Source of the DNA: Phytophthora colocasiae
Taxonomy: Eukaryota; Oomycota; Peronosporomycetes; Peronosporales; Peronosporaceae
DNA: 64,000 nt
Reading direction: 5' to 3'
Assembly: GCA_018806915.1 (NCBI GenBank)
Contig: JAGKQI010000043.1
Span: 620,001 to 684,000 of the forward strand
The notes beneath the pieces were generated by a model. That model saw nothing but the letters and a program-made list of their open reading frames with translations. It was not told where the DNA came from and ran no database searches. The translations under genes and the position numbers were made by a program. This document shows, in pieces, positions 9,771-19,896 of the stretch (positions are counted from its first letter, which is position 1; every line of letters starts with the position of its first letter).

Positions 9771-10177
9771 TGCTTCGAATCGACCGGATGCAAGCGCCAT
9801 AACGCCACCGGGGGTTAATTTGCAGATACGCTCTCTGGGCCAGTCGAAGGGGGCTTTAACACCTTTGGTGTTAGCGTCCTCTCAAGTTCCCGAGGCTGAC
9901 CCCCCCCCCCCCCAATATTTTTCCTGAAGCCGCCATGATAGCGGCAATAACTACTGTACTGAAAACCGTCTATCAGAATGTCTGGCCATAATAGGATGGA
10001 GTGCTTATCGTACGTCTTGACCAACTTGGTGGGAATTGCCACAAAAATACTTGCAACGGCTTCCTCCGCTTTCATTGGCAAAAATGATGGTGGTGTTGTC
10101 GTCGCTGTCGGTCGCATCGAGACTGCTGTTGCTGGTGCGTAGTGTAGCTGCAACTCTTTGCCCGAGAATTAGAGCGT

Positions 10178-10873
10178 GTGATTCCAAGCTTCGACCCGGA
10201 TGAAGTCATATCTTCGTATGCTCAATCTCCGAGTACACGTACCCTGGACGCAGTGGTCTCGTCTATTGAAGCTCGTCGAGAATTGGGATCTCTGTTATCT
10301 CACGTTCCTCCTGCACGGCTCGCTGAGAAAGTTTTCCGGACAGCTGGATGTCTGAAACTCATGGCTGCTGCTCACCGCCGTCTCCGGGAACGTGTTGGCT
10401 CTCAGAACGATGTCGCCCTGATAGACGCTGCAGCAGCTCGGTCGGAGTGTGAAGAAATCAAGCGCGAATGGGAGCTGAACTGCCAATACTGGAAGCACGA
10501 ACTTCAGAGTGCTCAACAGAATGCTGACATTGTGGGTGACCGTATGGCTTCGGAGATTCAACCCATTATCAAAATCAAGTAGAAGCCCTGAAAGCGGATA
10601 AGGCGACTCTGAAGTCTCAAGTCGCTGATCTTCAAGCGCAACTCTCGATTCTGAAGTCGCGAACTGAAGTCAAGCCGACGGATCTGTGAGAATTATCAGA
10701 GTTCTTGCATGAGAACTCTGAAATCTCTGGTAACTGGGACCGCCTTCAAGATCTTCTGGTATCGTACCAAGAAGACACCATCGTCCGAGACAACTGAACG
10801 ACCGTCATCAACGTGACAGCTCTGGATGTGCGCAAGAAACCTGTTCCTGACTTCAAGAAACGACTCACGGAGG
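10178..10873 (+). pseudogene. 5' half of a gag-like coiled-coil ORF, split by the gypsy insertion
   Basis: Open from about 10,178 (no ATG at that point) to a stop at 10,580-10,582. It encodes helical, charged sequence (e.g. EVISSYAQSP, LRERVGSQND, EEIKREWELN). Coding-like sequence continues in another frame (EALKADKATLKSQVADLQAQ) with stops at about 10,687 and 10,796. It ends with DFKKRLTEER directly at the LTR. The 3' half (TRQAAEEALKSP...) lies directly after the 3' LTR at 38,344, so this was one gene before the gypsy element entered. The character suggests a retroelement gag or a related nucleic-acid-binding protein; no zinc knuckle is visible. The family is not identified. Confidence 0.5.
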
Positions 10874-10878
10874 AACGC
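10874..10878. repeat. Target site duplication (left) of the gypsy element
   Basis: AACGC immediately before the 5' LTR, repeated exactly at 38,344-38,348 immediately after the 3' LTR. The five-base length is standard for Ty3/gypsy integration. The gag-like frame reads through correctly when LTR-to-LTR is removed, which confirms the boundary. Confidence 0.9.
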
Positions 10879-11286
10879 TGTAACGGGGTTACACGGCGAC
10901 GCGCGCCTTAGCTACTTTCAATGAGGTCAACACCGACTTGGACACACGTCATATATATATGTGTGTCACATTATTCTCACACGCCACATGTAGTCATATA
11001 GGGGCAGTTGGCTAATAGCCACACATTGCATATTTGATTAGGATTTAGTATGTTAGATACTAAATCCGTTACATTTGGATTAGGACAATAAAAGTCAATA
11101 AAAATCAGTTTGCATTTTACATAGTTAGTGTTAGCCCTTTATTATTGGGACACTGACTCTGTGAGTCCCGTATTTAGTGGATTACTCAGTTCTTGTATAG
11201 AACCAAAGGCTAGTGCCTTACGAGCAGGACTCTACGAGTCTATTAAACTTTCTCTGTGCGGTGCACACTTACGCAGCCCTGCTGCA
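10879..11286 (+). repeat. 5' LTR of the gypsy element
   Basis: Starts TGTAAC and ends GCTGCA, thus TG..CA. It contains a TATA-like CATATATATATGTG near 10,950 and closely spaced AATAAA-type signals near 11,088-11,102. It is followed, two bases on, by TGGTAGCAC at the expected primer-binding position; I could not assign the tRNA. The same LTR body, lacking the first 10 bases, heads every unit of the tandem array to the right. Confidence 0.92.
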
Positions 11287-11343
11287 TCTGGTAGCACTAG
11301 TAGTCAATCCAACTCCTGAGTTGAAGACTGTTTCTCTGTGATA

Positions 11344-12360
11344 ATGGAGCCAGAAGCGTACGCTCACTTGACTCCGAGTCAGCGGGACACACTTAACAAG
11401 CTTACGTCCTTGTTAGGCCCTGAAGGTATGGCGCACCTTGTGTCTCAAGGGCCGGAGGCCGTCAACGCGCACCTGGAGGCATTTGCCTCGTACGAGAACG
11501 CTCTCGTTGAGCATATTCAGCGGAATGTAAAAGGGACCACCCCTGCTCCGAGAGCTAAGCCCGTCACGCTCAGCGTGAAGACCTTCCACGGGAAGGAGGG
11601 AGAGAACCTCCTATTGTGGACCCGAGAGGTCGAAATGGCCATGGGGGCCGCCATGCTCCAGTTGGAGGGGCAACGCGTGGCATTTGCCATCTCTAAGCTC
11701 GAAGGGCGAGCACGAGAATGGGCTTTGACGTCTGGGAGGTCGGTGGAAGCGGCCTTCCCCACTTGGGGCGAGCTAAAGGCCAAGCTCACGCAAGTGTTTG
11801 CTCCGCCTAACCAGGCGTATAGCGTGCGGTCACGCTTCCTCGCTTGTCGCCAGGGCAAGAAGGATCTGGTGGACTATGTCCAAGAGCTGCGCACGCTCAT
11901 CGCCGGCATGGCTGCCGACCCTCTACCCGAGGTGGTCACCGTGACCGTCTTCATGGAAGGCTTACGAGCTGGCGTGGCCAGAACGGAGACATTCCGTCAG
12001 AACCCCCGCAGCTTCGAAGTCGCTGTCAGCGTGGCATTGAATGCCGAACACAACTTTAAGTTGTCGAGGGTCGGTGCTAATAGCACAGGGTCCAGTGGAC
12101 CGGAGCCCATGGACCTCAGCTATGCTGAAGATGAGGTAGCCGAGCTACGAGCTGCGGTGCAGCGCATGAGTACCCGCCGGTGCTACACATGTGGCAGCCC
12201 CACACACCTGAGGCCCAACTGTCCTCTGCGCAAAGAGCGCGCAGGCCAGAATGACCGCAACCCTGCCGCGAGTCCCGCTTCGGGCTCTGCCAGGGAAACG
12301 CCGGCTCCCAGTAGACGAGGGGCGATCTACTGGGGAAGAACTGAGTTCTGCAGTGCGTGA
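11344..12360 (+). CDS. gag: Gag protein of the gypsy element
   Basis: An ATG at 11,344 opens 338 residues. The middle (about residues 75-240) is the retrotransposon gag capsid-like region (W..E.......F..L). One CCHC zinc knuckle, [14 protein letters not shown], spans about 280-293 and would bind RNA during particle assembly. The stop at 12,358-12,360 lies inside a 110-nt overlap with the protease frame, so pol was probably made by frameshifting or as a separate reading frame. This ORF appears intact. Confidence 0.9.
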   Translation: MEPEAYAHLTPSQRDTLNKLTSLLGPEGMAHLVSQGPEAVNAHLEAFASYENALVEHIQRNVKGTTPAPRAKPVTLSVKTFHGKEGENLLLWTREVEMAMGAAMLQLEGQRVAFAISKLEGRAREWALTSGRSVEAAFPTWGELKAKLTQVFAPPNQAYSVRSRFLACRQGKKDLVDYVQELRTLIAGMAADPLPEVVTVTVFMEGLRAGVARTETFRQNPRSFEVAVSVALNAEHNFKLSRVGANSTGSSGPEPMDLSYAEDEVAELRAAVQRMSTRRCYTCGSPTHLRPNCPLRKERAGQNDRNPAASPASGSARETPAPSRRGAIYWGRTEFCSA

Positions 12361-12364
12361 GAGG

Positions 12365-12642
12365 CACTGGGGCTCAGCCCCGAAGAGCTCCGTGCTCTTG
12401 AACACGGAACGTGTGAGCAAGCAGGGCTTGCTGGTCGTCCAGGTGGACGTGAAGGGCTTTGAGAAGCCGTGGATCGTGTTGATCGATTCGGGGGCGTCTG
12501 GCAACTACGTCAGACGCTCCACCGTTGAAGGTAGTCAGCAATATGCTGAGGCGCTTCGAGCGCGAAGTAGTGACACAGTCACTCTCCGTCTAGCGACGGG
12601 CATCCGTGTCACAGTAGCCAAGGTCCCATGGACCTGCGGCTG
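12365..12642 (+). CDS. pol: Aspartic protease domain of gypsy pol, ends in a frameshift
   Basis: The frame open from 12,251 carries IVLIDSGASGNYV, the D-S/T-G active site of retropepsins, which process Gag-Pol. It stops at 12,641-12,643, while the protease C-terminal flap and the link to reverse transcriptase continue in the frame starting at 12,628 (FLDFDSVERC, then YDLILGMAWLERH). A one-base difference near 12,630 separates the two. Confidence 0.8.
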
Positions 12643-14979
12643 AAGTTCCTGGACTTTGATAGCGTGGAACGCTGCTTGGTCCTGGACCTGGATTCGAGGT
12701 ACGACCTCATCCTTGGTATGGCGTGGCTGGAGCGCCACGAGCCATGGATCGATTGGAGGTCGAAGACCTTAGGTGCGACGCACTTCTCTCCTAGTGGAGC
12801 TTTGACGAGTCATGAACCCACCTCTGCTAGGAAGCAGAAGCGCTATTGGCGCGAGCATCAAGCCGAGTCGGCTAAGATGTTGGAAGTCGGTGTGTCCGAG
12901 TTAGTGGACGGCACCGAGTGCAAGGACTGCAGTCCTGTTGAGCGCGTAGCGCTGGTTGACAGTGAGTCAACGTGTGGGCAAAGCTCACGTAACCCCTGTG
13001 GGGCGGCACGTACTCCGCCGAGTGACGCCGGTCATGGATCGTCACTGGATGCCGATGGCATCGGGCCTTCCCAGGCCGTGAACTGTGGGGCGGCACGTAC
13101 GCTGTCGAGCGATTCTGGTCGTGGACCAAGTAGATCGCTGAATGTCTCCGACATTGGACCGGCTACGGTCATTGATTGTGCAGCGGCACGTACTCCGCTG
13201 AGCGAAATCGGTCATCGACCGAGTGAATCGCTGAGTGTCTCTGACACTGGGCCGAGGGAGGCCGAAACCTATGCAATGGCACGTACTCCGTCGAGTGGAC
13301 GCTCGTCGGCTAGGCGACGACGTCGTAAGGCCCTTCGGGCGAGACGCTCTGCGTCTGAGTCGTCCGTGACGTCGAGTACCGACGCACAGGAGGGCTGTGG
13401 GCAGCTATACACTCTGGCTGATGGAGTAGACGGCAGTGCCGAAGGCAGTGTTCTACTGGACGAGTTGCCGAGCGTTGACAAGTTCCTTGAGCTAGAAGCA
13501 ATGTCGTTCGCCGACTTTGGTGATGCCTTGAAGGCTGGCGAACTCACCGAAGTGGTTATCGTTCGACCTGAAGTAGAGTTAAACTCGTCGTCCGTCGTGG
13601 ACGAGTCCGTCTTGGCCGAGGTCAAGAAGGCGTTGAACGCCAGGAGTGGATCGGAGATCCTCAAGAATCCCTCGGATCCCTTCTACTCCTTGCTGAAGGA
13701 ATATGGAGACGTTGTCTCGAAGGAACCACCGAGTGGCCTGCCTCCTGACCGAGGCGTGCGTCATGAGATTGACCTAGTTCCCGGAACTAAATACTGCGTG
13801 ACCCGACAGTGGCGTCTTCCCAAAGAGCAATGCGACGTCATTGACGCCTTCTTACGTGCGAAGCACGCCGCGGGCCTCGTGCACGAGAGCAAGTCTCCGC
13901 ACTCCGCACCAACGTTCTGTGTCAGGAAGCCGAATGGTAGGTGGCGTATTGTTCATGTTTTTAATAAGCTCAACGCAGCCACGGTGCCGGCGCAGACGCC
14001 AATTCCTAGGAAGGATGTTCTTCAGAACAACATGGCGGGCTGCACCATGTATAGTGCGCTCGACTTAGTCGATCGCTACTATCAGCTGCTCAGGCAAGCC
14101 AGTGATATCACGCTTATAGCGGTGAGCACCCCGAGCGGTATGCTCTGGGAGTGGCTCGTCATGCCCCAAGGGCTATCGAATGCGCCAGCTACGTTCAATT
14201 GTTTAGTGATGCAGTTGTTTAGGCCTTTGCGGGCGTTTGCTCAGACGTACTTTGATGACGTGTTCGTCCACAGTCGTGCGGAGCACGGAAAGACTGATGT
14301 CGAGGCACACGTGGAACACGTACGAGCTGTGCTCGAGTGCATGCGCACGAACAAGTTATACGCCAACGCGGACAAATGCGTCTTTGGCGCGGAAGAAATC
14401 CCTTTTCTAGGGTGCTTCATTGGGAAGCATGGCCTTCGTGCTGATCCAGCAAAGGTCAAGGCCATTGTGGACTGGCCGGTTCCCTTGAACCAGAAAGACT
14501 TGCGTAAGTGGCTTGGCTTAGCCAAATACTTGCACAAGTACAGCGAGAATTACGCTGAGTTGGCTCGGCCACTGACGGATCTCCTTAAGAAGGATGCCGA
14601 ATGGGTATGGCGTGCTGAGCACGAGAGTGCGTTCACTCGTATCAAGGATAACCTGCTTCAGGCACCGATAATGGCGTTACCAGACCCCGATCGTCCGTTC
14701 ATCGTCGTCTGTGACGCTTCGGATTTTGCCATCGGCAGTGCCTTGCTACAAACGGGCTCCGAAGGGCGCGAACGCGTCATTGCGTTTGAGTCTCGGCAGC
14801 TCAAGGCTGCTGAGAAGAACTATCCAGTTCATGACAAGAAGCTACTCGCGATGAAGTTCGCTCTCGTCAAATTCAGGGTTCACCTGCCCGGCTCCAAGCA
14901 GTTTGTGATCTACACGGATCATGCGTCACTACGCACAGCGACGCAGTCGCCTCACCTCTCACAGAGGATGGCCCGATAG
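12628..14979 (+). CDS. pol: Reverse transcriptase and RNase H region of gypsy pol, premature stop
   Basis: 783 codons. A protease tail comes first, then a long Ser-rich linker with repeated AARTP-type segments (about 12,990-13,300), then reverse transcriptase with MPQGLSNAPATF and the YFDDVFVHS catalytic motif near 14,250. RNase H follows with FIVVCDASDFAIG, YPVHDKKLLA and YTDHASL. It copies element RNA into DNA. The frame ends at TAG 14,977-14,979 after QRMAR, where related elements have Trp; coding sequence resumes in the same frame immediately after (LSFFAEYNFEVKY). Thus one nonsense change splits pol here. Confidence 0.9.
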   Translation: MDLRLKFLDFDSVERCLVLDLDSRYDLILGMAWLERHEPWIDWRSKTLGATHFSPSGALTSHEPTSARKQKRYWREHQAESAKMLEVGVSELVDGTECKDCSPVERVALVDSESTCGQSSRNPCGAARTPPSDAGHGSSLDADGIGPSQAVNCGAARTLSSDSGRGPSRSLNVSDIGPATVIDCAAARTPLSEIGHRPSESLSVSDTGPREAETYAMARTPSSGRSSARRRRRKALRARRSASESSVTSSTDAQEGCGQLYTLADGVDGSAEGSVLLDELPSVDKFLELEAMSFADFGDALKAGELTEVVIVRPEVELNSSSVVDESVLAEVKKALNARSGSEILKNPSDPFYSLLKEYGDVVSKEPPSGLPPDRGVRHEIDLVPGTKYCVTRQWRLPKEQCDVIDAFLRAKHAAGLVHESKSPHSAPTFCVRKPNGRWRIVHVFNKLNAATVPAQTPIPRKDVLQNNMAGCTMYSALDLVDRYYQLLRQASDITLIAVSTPSGMLWEWLVMPQGLSNAPATFNCLVMQLFRPLRAFAQTYFDDVFVHSRAEHGKTDVEAHVEHVRAVLECMRTNKLYANADKCVFGAEEIPFLGCFIGKHGLRADPAKVKAIVDWPVPLNQKDLRKWLGLAKYLHKYSENYAELARPLTDLLKKDAEWVWRAEHESAFTRIKDNLLQAPIMALPDPDRPFIVVCDASDFAIGSALLQTGSEGRERVIAFESRQLKAAEKNYPVHDKKLLAMKFALVKFRVHLPGSKQFVIYTDHASLRTATQSPHLSQRMAR

Positions 14980-15939
14980 CTCTCCTTCTTTGCGGAGTAT
15001 AACTTCGAGGTGAAGTACAAGCCTGGCAGGCAGAACGTCATCGCTGACGCGTTATCGCGTCGTCCGGACTATGAGTTATCTGATGTCACCTCGGTGACGT
15101 CGTCCGTGACGGACATGGTTCGAGCAGCGTACGCTCAGGACGACTCTTGTGTCGCGCTGCTTCAAGCTCTAGGGAGCGATGAGTTTACGGACTCAAAGGT
15201 GACTCTGTCACGACGCCTAAAGGCGAGACTCCAACGCTATAGCCTGGAAGGCGGTCTGCTGTACTACAGCACGGGTCAGGATGACCCACCACGTGTGGTG
15301 GTTTCTCACGGTGAGGACCTGAAGTACCGCATCCTCTATGAGGCCCACGACACGCCCACAAGCGGCCATCTCGGTCGTGAGAAGACCTACGGCTCGGTGA
15401 GCTCCATGTACTGGTGGCCGAAGATGTACAAGTGGGTCAGCGCAAATGTGCGCACGTGCGAGACGTGTCAGCGGGTTAAACCCTCGCCGCATGCGGCGGC
15501 GCCATTGGTGAGCTTGCCTGTACCCTCTGGGTGTTGGCAATCCATAAGTATGAACTTTGTGTTTGGCCTGCCGAAGGACTTGGTGGGCAACACGGGCGTG
15601 GTGGTCTTTGTTGACCGTCTGAGCAAGATGGCTCACCTTGCGGCTGTGCCAGATACTGTCGATGGCGCTGGTACAGCGACGATCTTTATCGATCGGGTCT
15701 TCCACCAGCATGGGCTGCCAGAGACCATTGTCTCGGATCGAGACCCCCGTTTCACGGGTCACTTCTGGACGTCCGGCTTTAAAGTGCTAGGCACTCGACT
15801 GGACATGTCCACGGCGGATCACCCGCAGACTGACGGTCAGAACGCGTCAATCGCGTTCTTGAGGACATCCTCCGCAGCGTTTGCGCTGACACGCCGAAGC
15901 GTTGGAGCGCTATGCTCCCTCTCGTTGAGTTCTCGATGA
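14980..15939 (+). pseudogene. pol: Integrase, zinc-binding and catalytic core, frameshifted
   Basis: The RNase H tail (KPGRQNVIADALSRRPDYE) leads into the integrase HHCC module (H....H, CETCQRVK) and the core. The core shows SMNFVFGLP, where the usual MD is MN, so the first of the D,D,E residues is Asn (AAC); the second Asp is present in SDRDPRFTGHFW. At DGQ (about 15,842) the frame shifts, and the Glu-bearing helix continues in the next frame. Integrase would splice element cDNA into the genome; this copy lost activity through the substitution and the shift. Confidence 0.88.
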
Positions 15940-16256
15940 ACAATGCGGTGCATGCCTCGACAGGTTTCACCCCGTTCTACGTGAACGGTCTTGCACATCC
16001 GCGTGTCCCGCTCACTCCGCCACGTGGTGGCCTCGGGCTTGGTGGGGGAGAGGCTGTGCCGTCGCTCAACTCCGAGCTTGCTGATGTCAGCCCTCCTGCT
16101 GTTCGTAAGCAAGTCGATGACTTCCTCTCGACGAGGCTTAGCGTCTTATGCCGTGTGCATGACGCAATGGCTGAACGCCAAGATGTTCAAAAGGAACAAG
16201 CTGATGCAAAAGGCAGAGGCAATGTGTGGGAATATAAGGTCGGTGACCAAGTTTTA
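15912..16256 (+). pseudogene. pol: Integrase C-terminal region up to the piggyBac insertion
   Basis: MLPLVEFSMNNAVHASTG opens the post-catalytic part in the shifted frame. It runs to YKVGDQVLL, where the TTAA of the piggyBac insertion falls. Codons beyond 16,260 in this frame are piggyBac terminal sequence, not integrase. The true continuation (NANNLHTHAV, then SSVFKTKLRP) is at 35,933. Confidence 0.88.
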
Positions 16257-16260
16257 TTAA
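16257..16260. repeat. TTAA target duplication (left) of the piggyBac element
   Basis: TTAA directly before the left terminal inverted repeat, matched by TTAA at 35,929-35,932. With a single TTAA the integrase codons join in frame across the site, which proves the duplication and the exact insertion point. TTAA is the hallmark target of piggyBac transposases. Confidence 0.93.
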
Positions 16261-16301
16261 CCCACCGGCGACCGCTGTTATCCCAGCTTTGCTGGGATAA
16301 G
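16261..16301. repeat. Left terminal inverted repeat and subterminal hairpin of piggyBac
   Basis: CCCACCGGCGACCG, then CTG, then a palindrome with arms TTATCCCAGC / GCTGGGATAA around a TTT loop. The right end (35,891-35,928) has the same parts without the CTG. Internal palindromes next to the tip are consistent with transposase binding sites. Confidence 0.9.
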
Positions 16302-16584
16302 TTTTATATAGAAATTTGTATGCTATGGGGTAGGGAAATCAATGTTCCCATCGGTCTGGAGTGTCACCACCTGCTTTCGCTTACTTTTTGCTTATTGGTC
16401 AGTAGTATCCAATCAGAGTTGAGATAAGGTTCTAATAGTGAGGTCTGTCAATGGACTTGGCGAAAAAACCTTGTCGTAATTCGGAGTAGCCGCCCAAAAT
16501 CACGAAAATAATCTCTACTTTTAGACTATCTATTACAAAAAATTTAGGAACGAAATCATTCCTCGGCATCTATCCCCGCCCAGT
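16302..16584. other. Subterminal piggyBac sequence
   Basis: AT-rich, no supported gene. It contains a CCAAT box near 16,409 and may hold the promoter of the following ORF. Confidence 0.4.
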
Positions 16585-17508
16585 ATGAGCACGCTGAGGA
16601 ACATCTTCTCGGAACTGCAGCTGGAAAAGCGCAAGAAAATACGGCTGAGCCCGCGCAAAGCAAAATGTTCGCCAGTTCGTGAACAACCCGTCAACGTCCG
16701 CTTGGGGCGATGACAGCGACAACGAGATTCAGGCGCCCGTGGAGGAGGCTGTTGTCGAGGAGGAAGAGGGAGAAGAAAAGGACAGTGAGAGTGAGAGCAA
16801 AGAGGAGGAAGAGGAAGGGACGGAGACGCCTACTGTTGCGGCTCCCAAGAAGGCGGTTGCACACTCTCCAAAAAGGAGAAGAAGGAGCTGGAGATGAAGC
16901 TGCTCTGGTCGATCTCGGCATCAAGGCTATACAGCGGGTACGTTAGCAGCTTTATCCCCAGTTCAGTATCCTTATCTAACGTTATCTCGTCTTGATTCCA
17001 GATTAGCCACGCAGACGGTGAAGATACTCTGCTACGACTGCTGACGGCTGTAATTGGTGGCACTACTGCAGCTCTGGCCCTTGCTGCATTGGATAGAGCC
17101 CTTTGTGTGTCGGATGTGGAGCCTGCCAAGCAGCAGGAGGACAGCGCCCACAGGAAAGAGCACCAATGCATCTACCTTCGCGGTCGATTCACAGTGTTTC
17201 GAGCAGTGGTGGCGCCCCAGATCGCTATCGTCGGGTACAATCCTCGACGCTATTTGTCGTGTCAAGCTGGAGCGACGGTGAACATCTCTACAGTAGTCTC
17301 TGCCCAAGAGCGAACAGACAAAGAAAATAAGAGAGGACGAACGCTTTTACGTTCTGCTCGAGCGAAAAAAGCCACTACATCAACGTTGACAAGGAAGCGT
17401 TGGCTCGGAGTGGAGAAACTAATGCTGCACCGGTTTCCTGTGGGGAGTGCAGTAGTAACGAGAAAATTTTGCTGTCAAGGGGTGGAGAATATGGCAGATC
17501 TATCTTAA
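16585..17508 (+). pseudogene. Acidic protein gene of unknown function, spliced, with frame breaks
   Basis: An ATG at 16,585 opens MSTLRNIFSELQLEKRKK. A one-base shift near 16,660 leads into NNPSTSAWGDDSDNE and a strongly acidic tract (EEEEGEEKDSESE), then a basic patch (SPKRRRR). A well-formed intron of 64 nt (16,938-17,001, with a CTAAC branch site) joins LVDLGIKAIQR to ISHADGEDTLLRLL. The second exon is open to 17,508 with a small hydrophobic segment and a Cys-containing basic tail. The domain is not recognised. The intact splice signals suggest a once real cargo gene; at least one frameshift suggests decay or sequence error. Confidence 0.4.
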
Positions 17509-17624
17509 AGCACAGCGCTCTTTCATTGAGAGAAGACCCGGATAAGGAGGCTTTATCGAAGGCACGATGGAAAGCCTTAGTGTTGGATATCTCGCTGGAG
17601 TTTCTCAAGGAAAGAGTCAGATAG
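17371..17624 (+). other. Coding-like stretch in a second frame
   Basis: HYINVDKEALARSGET... is open to 17,622-17,624, with SCGECSSNEK (a Cys pair) and a C-terminal amphipathic helix (LVLDISLEFLKERV). It overlaps the tail of the preceding ORF. REDERFYVLLERK just upstream is in yet another frame, so this may be the original continuation of that gene after a frameshift. No family is recognised. Confidence 0.3.
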
Positions 17625-17639
17625 ATGCTCATCAGAGCT

Positions 17640-18066
17640 ACCTCTGTTGCTGGATCTCAAGCAGCAACGCAACCTGACAGCGAGGTTCTTGCATGCGAGC
17701 GCGTCTCTCTTCACAATTTAAGCTTTTGAGTCGAGGTCGTACTTGCTCGAGTTGGAGATCGTAGAGGAATGTAGAGCGCAGTCGGAGATAGACCTATAGC
17801 GACGGAGCAGCAGAGAAAAACATATAAAAAAGCGAAACACAACGACCTGCTTATTTATCCTTTAACTTTGAGATGACACGAACGTTGAGCATTAATCTAC
17901 ATGTATTTCTACTATCCTAGGTAAGTATATTGCACGAGATCAGTTCACTATACTCGAGTCGGTAAACGCCAACCATAACACGTGCGTAGTACATCGTACG
18001 TCTCCACATATTCTTCCGTGACCTATTGTCTTAAATCTCACGTGACCTCAACTGTCGCAGGGTGCA
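17640..18066. other. No gene seen
   Basis: Mixed-composition sequence without a convincing frame or repeat. Confidence 0.4.
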
Positions 18067-18465
18067 TCAGGTAGCTGTACTCGTCCATCGGCAACGGAAT
18101 GGGATGCCAAGGCGTACCCGCCGCAGGTGCTCGTCGACTGCACCAGTTTGCCAATTTACCGAAAAGCGATGGAGGCTCCACTTGTGAAATTGCCCTTGCT
18201 GAGTGACAGCAACGCCTACCACAACTCCAGCCAATAATCCAGCCACAAACTGCATCGGCCCGAAGAAATATCCGTCTTTATAATTCCAGAGTGAATAGTG
18301 AAGTGTAGGCAACGTCAATTGCTCAACGTAGCGCTTGGGACGATTCATAGCAGCGTTGAAGTTGTTCACCACATCTTTAGTCTTCCAGACTAGAATTGGA
18401 AGCCACAGAAGAGCTTACAGACGTAGAATCATCCAAGCCATTGGACTCCACTGCGATCTAGTGAC
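18067..18465 (-). pseudogene. Small membrane protein of unknown function, one-base frameshift
   Basis: The minus-strand frame VVNNFNAAMNRPKRYVEQ leads to a hydrophobic segment (FVAGLLAGVVVGVAV, one likely transmembrane helix) and a basic tail ending at 18,067. Upstream coding-like sequence (VESNGLDDSTS, SNSSLED) is in a frame offset by one base at about 18,388. A TCACTAG acceptor-like site lies at its start. The single short membrane span with polar flanks suggests an organelle or endomembrane protein; the identity is unknown. Confidence 0.35.
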
Positions 18466-18691
18466 AAAAATCTGTATAAGTATAATTTTAAATGATAAAA
18501 GACAACTTGACTTCAAAACTAGTACAGTAGGATAAACGGTATTTCTGAGAATTGGCCGACATGCTTTCGACGTTTGAGAGACTTTGAGAGACCTCCGAGA
18601 ATTATCTATAAGGAAAGAACATGACTACGTCTGAAAGAATTGGGGATGCCACTTTCATTTTTTCCTGCATTGGTCCAACTACAACCGAGGT

Positions 18692-19255
18692 ATGGATTGG
18701 AGCTGGCGCGTGGAGGACGTGGCATTGTCCATCGTTCACGACTTTATTGACAACAAAACATGGTCCTATGGGTCGTGTGTTGTCGTGCTACGTGGGTTGC
18801 CTGGAAGCGGGAAGTCAAAGTTCGCCGAGATGCTTCGACGTGCGTTTGTAAATGCATTCGCAGAGGACACCGTGAGCAATGCACGGATCGTGCGTATATT
18901 CACCCCTCAGCAAGATGAATGGGGTGCATGGTGGTGTGATAGGAACATGCACGGCGTATTTAGAGCTGAGCTTCAAAGCGCCGAAGTGGTGATCGTTGAC
19001 AGTTCACACATTTCTCAAGTGGAATGGGAGTTCGTGGAGAGAATGGCAAATTCGTGTTGGAGCGATTGTGGACTTGAAGGGAAGACTTACGTGGTGAGTT
19101 TTCTTTGCGATGATTTCGAGCACGCGAAAAAATTAAATCAACGCGCGGATGACCCGCTACCAGATGAGTTGTTGTGCAACCTTTACCGTGATTTTCAAGC
19201 GGCGGAACCTGAGGTGGCTGAAGTAGCACATTTCTACACTGTTGTTCCTCAATAG
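18692..19255 (+). CDS. P-loop kinase of the AAA_33 / N4BP2-like polynucleotide-kinase fold
   Basis: 187 residues from the ATG at 18,692. VVVLRGLPGSGKSKFAEML puts Walker A (GLPGSGKS) at about 35-42. AEVVIVDSSHIS near 97-108 is the Walker B-like strand with Asp, followed by the hVxD-N/S-x-h pattern of small zeta-toxin/PNK-fold kinases. Such proteins phosphorylate nucleic-acid ends or small substrates; the substrate cannot be told here. No lid arginine cluster is obvious. The frame is intact, making this one of the clearest intact cargo genes. An in-frame ATG further upstream is absent; an upstream exon is possible because the codon before ATG lies in an AG|GT context. Confidence 0.65.
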   Translation: MDWSWRVEDVALSIVHDFIDNKTWSYGSCVVVLRGLPGSGKSKFAEMLRRAFVNAFAEDTVSNARIVRIFTPQQDEWGAWWCDRNMHGVFRAELQSAEVVIVDSSHISQVEWEFVERMANSCWSDCGLEGKTYVVSFLCDDFEHAKKLNQRADDPLPDELLCNLYRDFQAAEPEVAEVAHFYTVVPQ

Positions 19256-19521
19256 CGTTGGAGACACGCAGTGCAACAATCTCCGGAAGTACGGCAATGT
19301 ACTGGCTATCAAGGTTTTTTTTACGTTTTATTGTTAGCAATACAGTTGACAACATAAATTTACATCGATGGCAGAACAACATTGACATTAAAGACGTATT
19401 TATATTGAGTTTAGTAATGACGATGTCAACTCTTCACATAGCGTATTTGCATACAAGACTTTATATTCATGCTCCCTCTAACGCGTAGATATATCCCGAG
19501 GCGTGAGCACACCACGTCTAT

Positions 19522-19689
19522 ATGCCAGATTTAGAGCATGACGACTTGTGCTTGGACGACTTCTTCGCATGCCTCAACCTTGGTCTGACCAGCCGTCGTG
19601 GACGCCACTATGTTGTGCCTTTGGACGATGCGCCCTCGGCCCTGCAGGTATCGTCGCCATCTCGAATGACACCGTTGTCTTGCTGTTGA
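19522..19689 (+). CDS. Hypothetical 55-residue ORF
   Basis: MPDLEHDDLCLDDFFACLNL opens an acidic head, then TSRRGRHYVVPLDD. It is coding-like in composition and may be a first exon (CAG|GTATCG occurs at about 19,645). No family is recognised. Confidence 0.25.
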   Translation: MPDLEHDDLCLDDFFACLNLGLTSRRGRHYVVPLDDAPSALQVSSPSRMTPLSCC

Positions 19690-19896
19690 CAGTTTGAAGC
19701 ACAAAAAGTAGCATAAAATTCTAAAACCTACCTTGCGAAAGTAAACACAGCATAAAATCTGCTTAAAAGGACGCGTTTAGTGACGATGTTGATCCGCCAT
19801 CGATTCAAATATTTTTGTTGTCGTGCCGAAAGAAAGTAGATCCTTCCAACGCTCGCCATTGAATGACTGCCCGATCTAAATGTTTTGCCTGTACAT

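Noticed and set aside
9815..10153. A 112-residue minus-strand ORF
   Set aside because: It crosses the poly-C run and has no recognisable features; composition suggests chance.
15912..16427. The integrase tail ORF reading to 16,427
   Set aside because: Codons after 16,260 are piggyBac terminal sequence; the true continuation is at 35,933.
16585..17508. Assignment to the ZSWIM7/SWS1 family
   Set aside because: A loose similarity in the small hydrophobic segment, but the required C-x-C...C-x-H SWIM motif is not visible.
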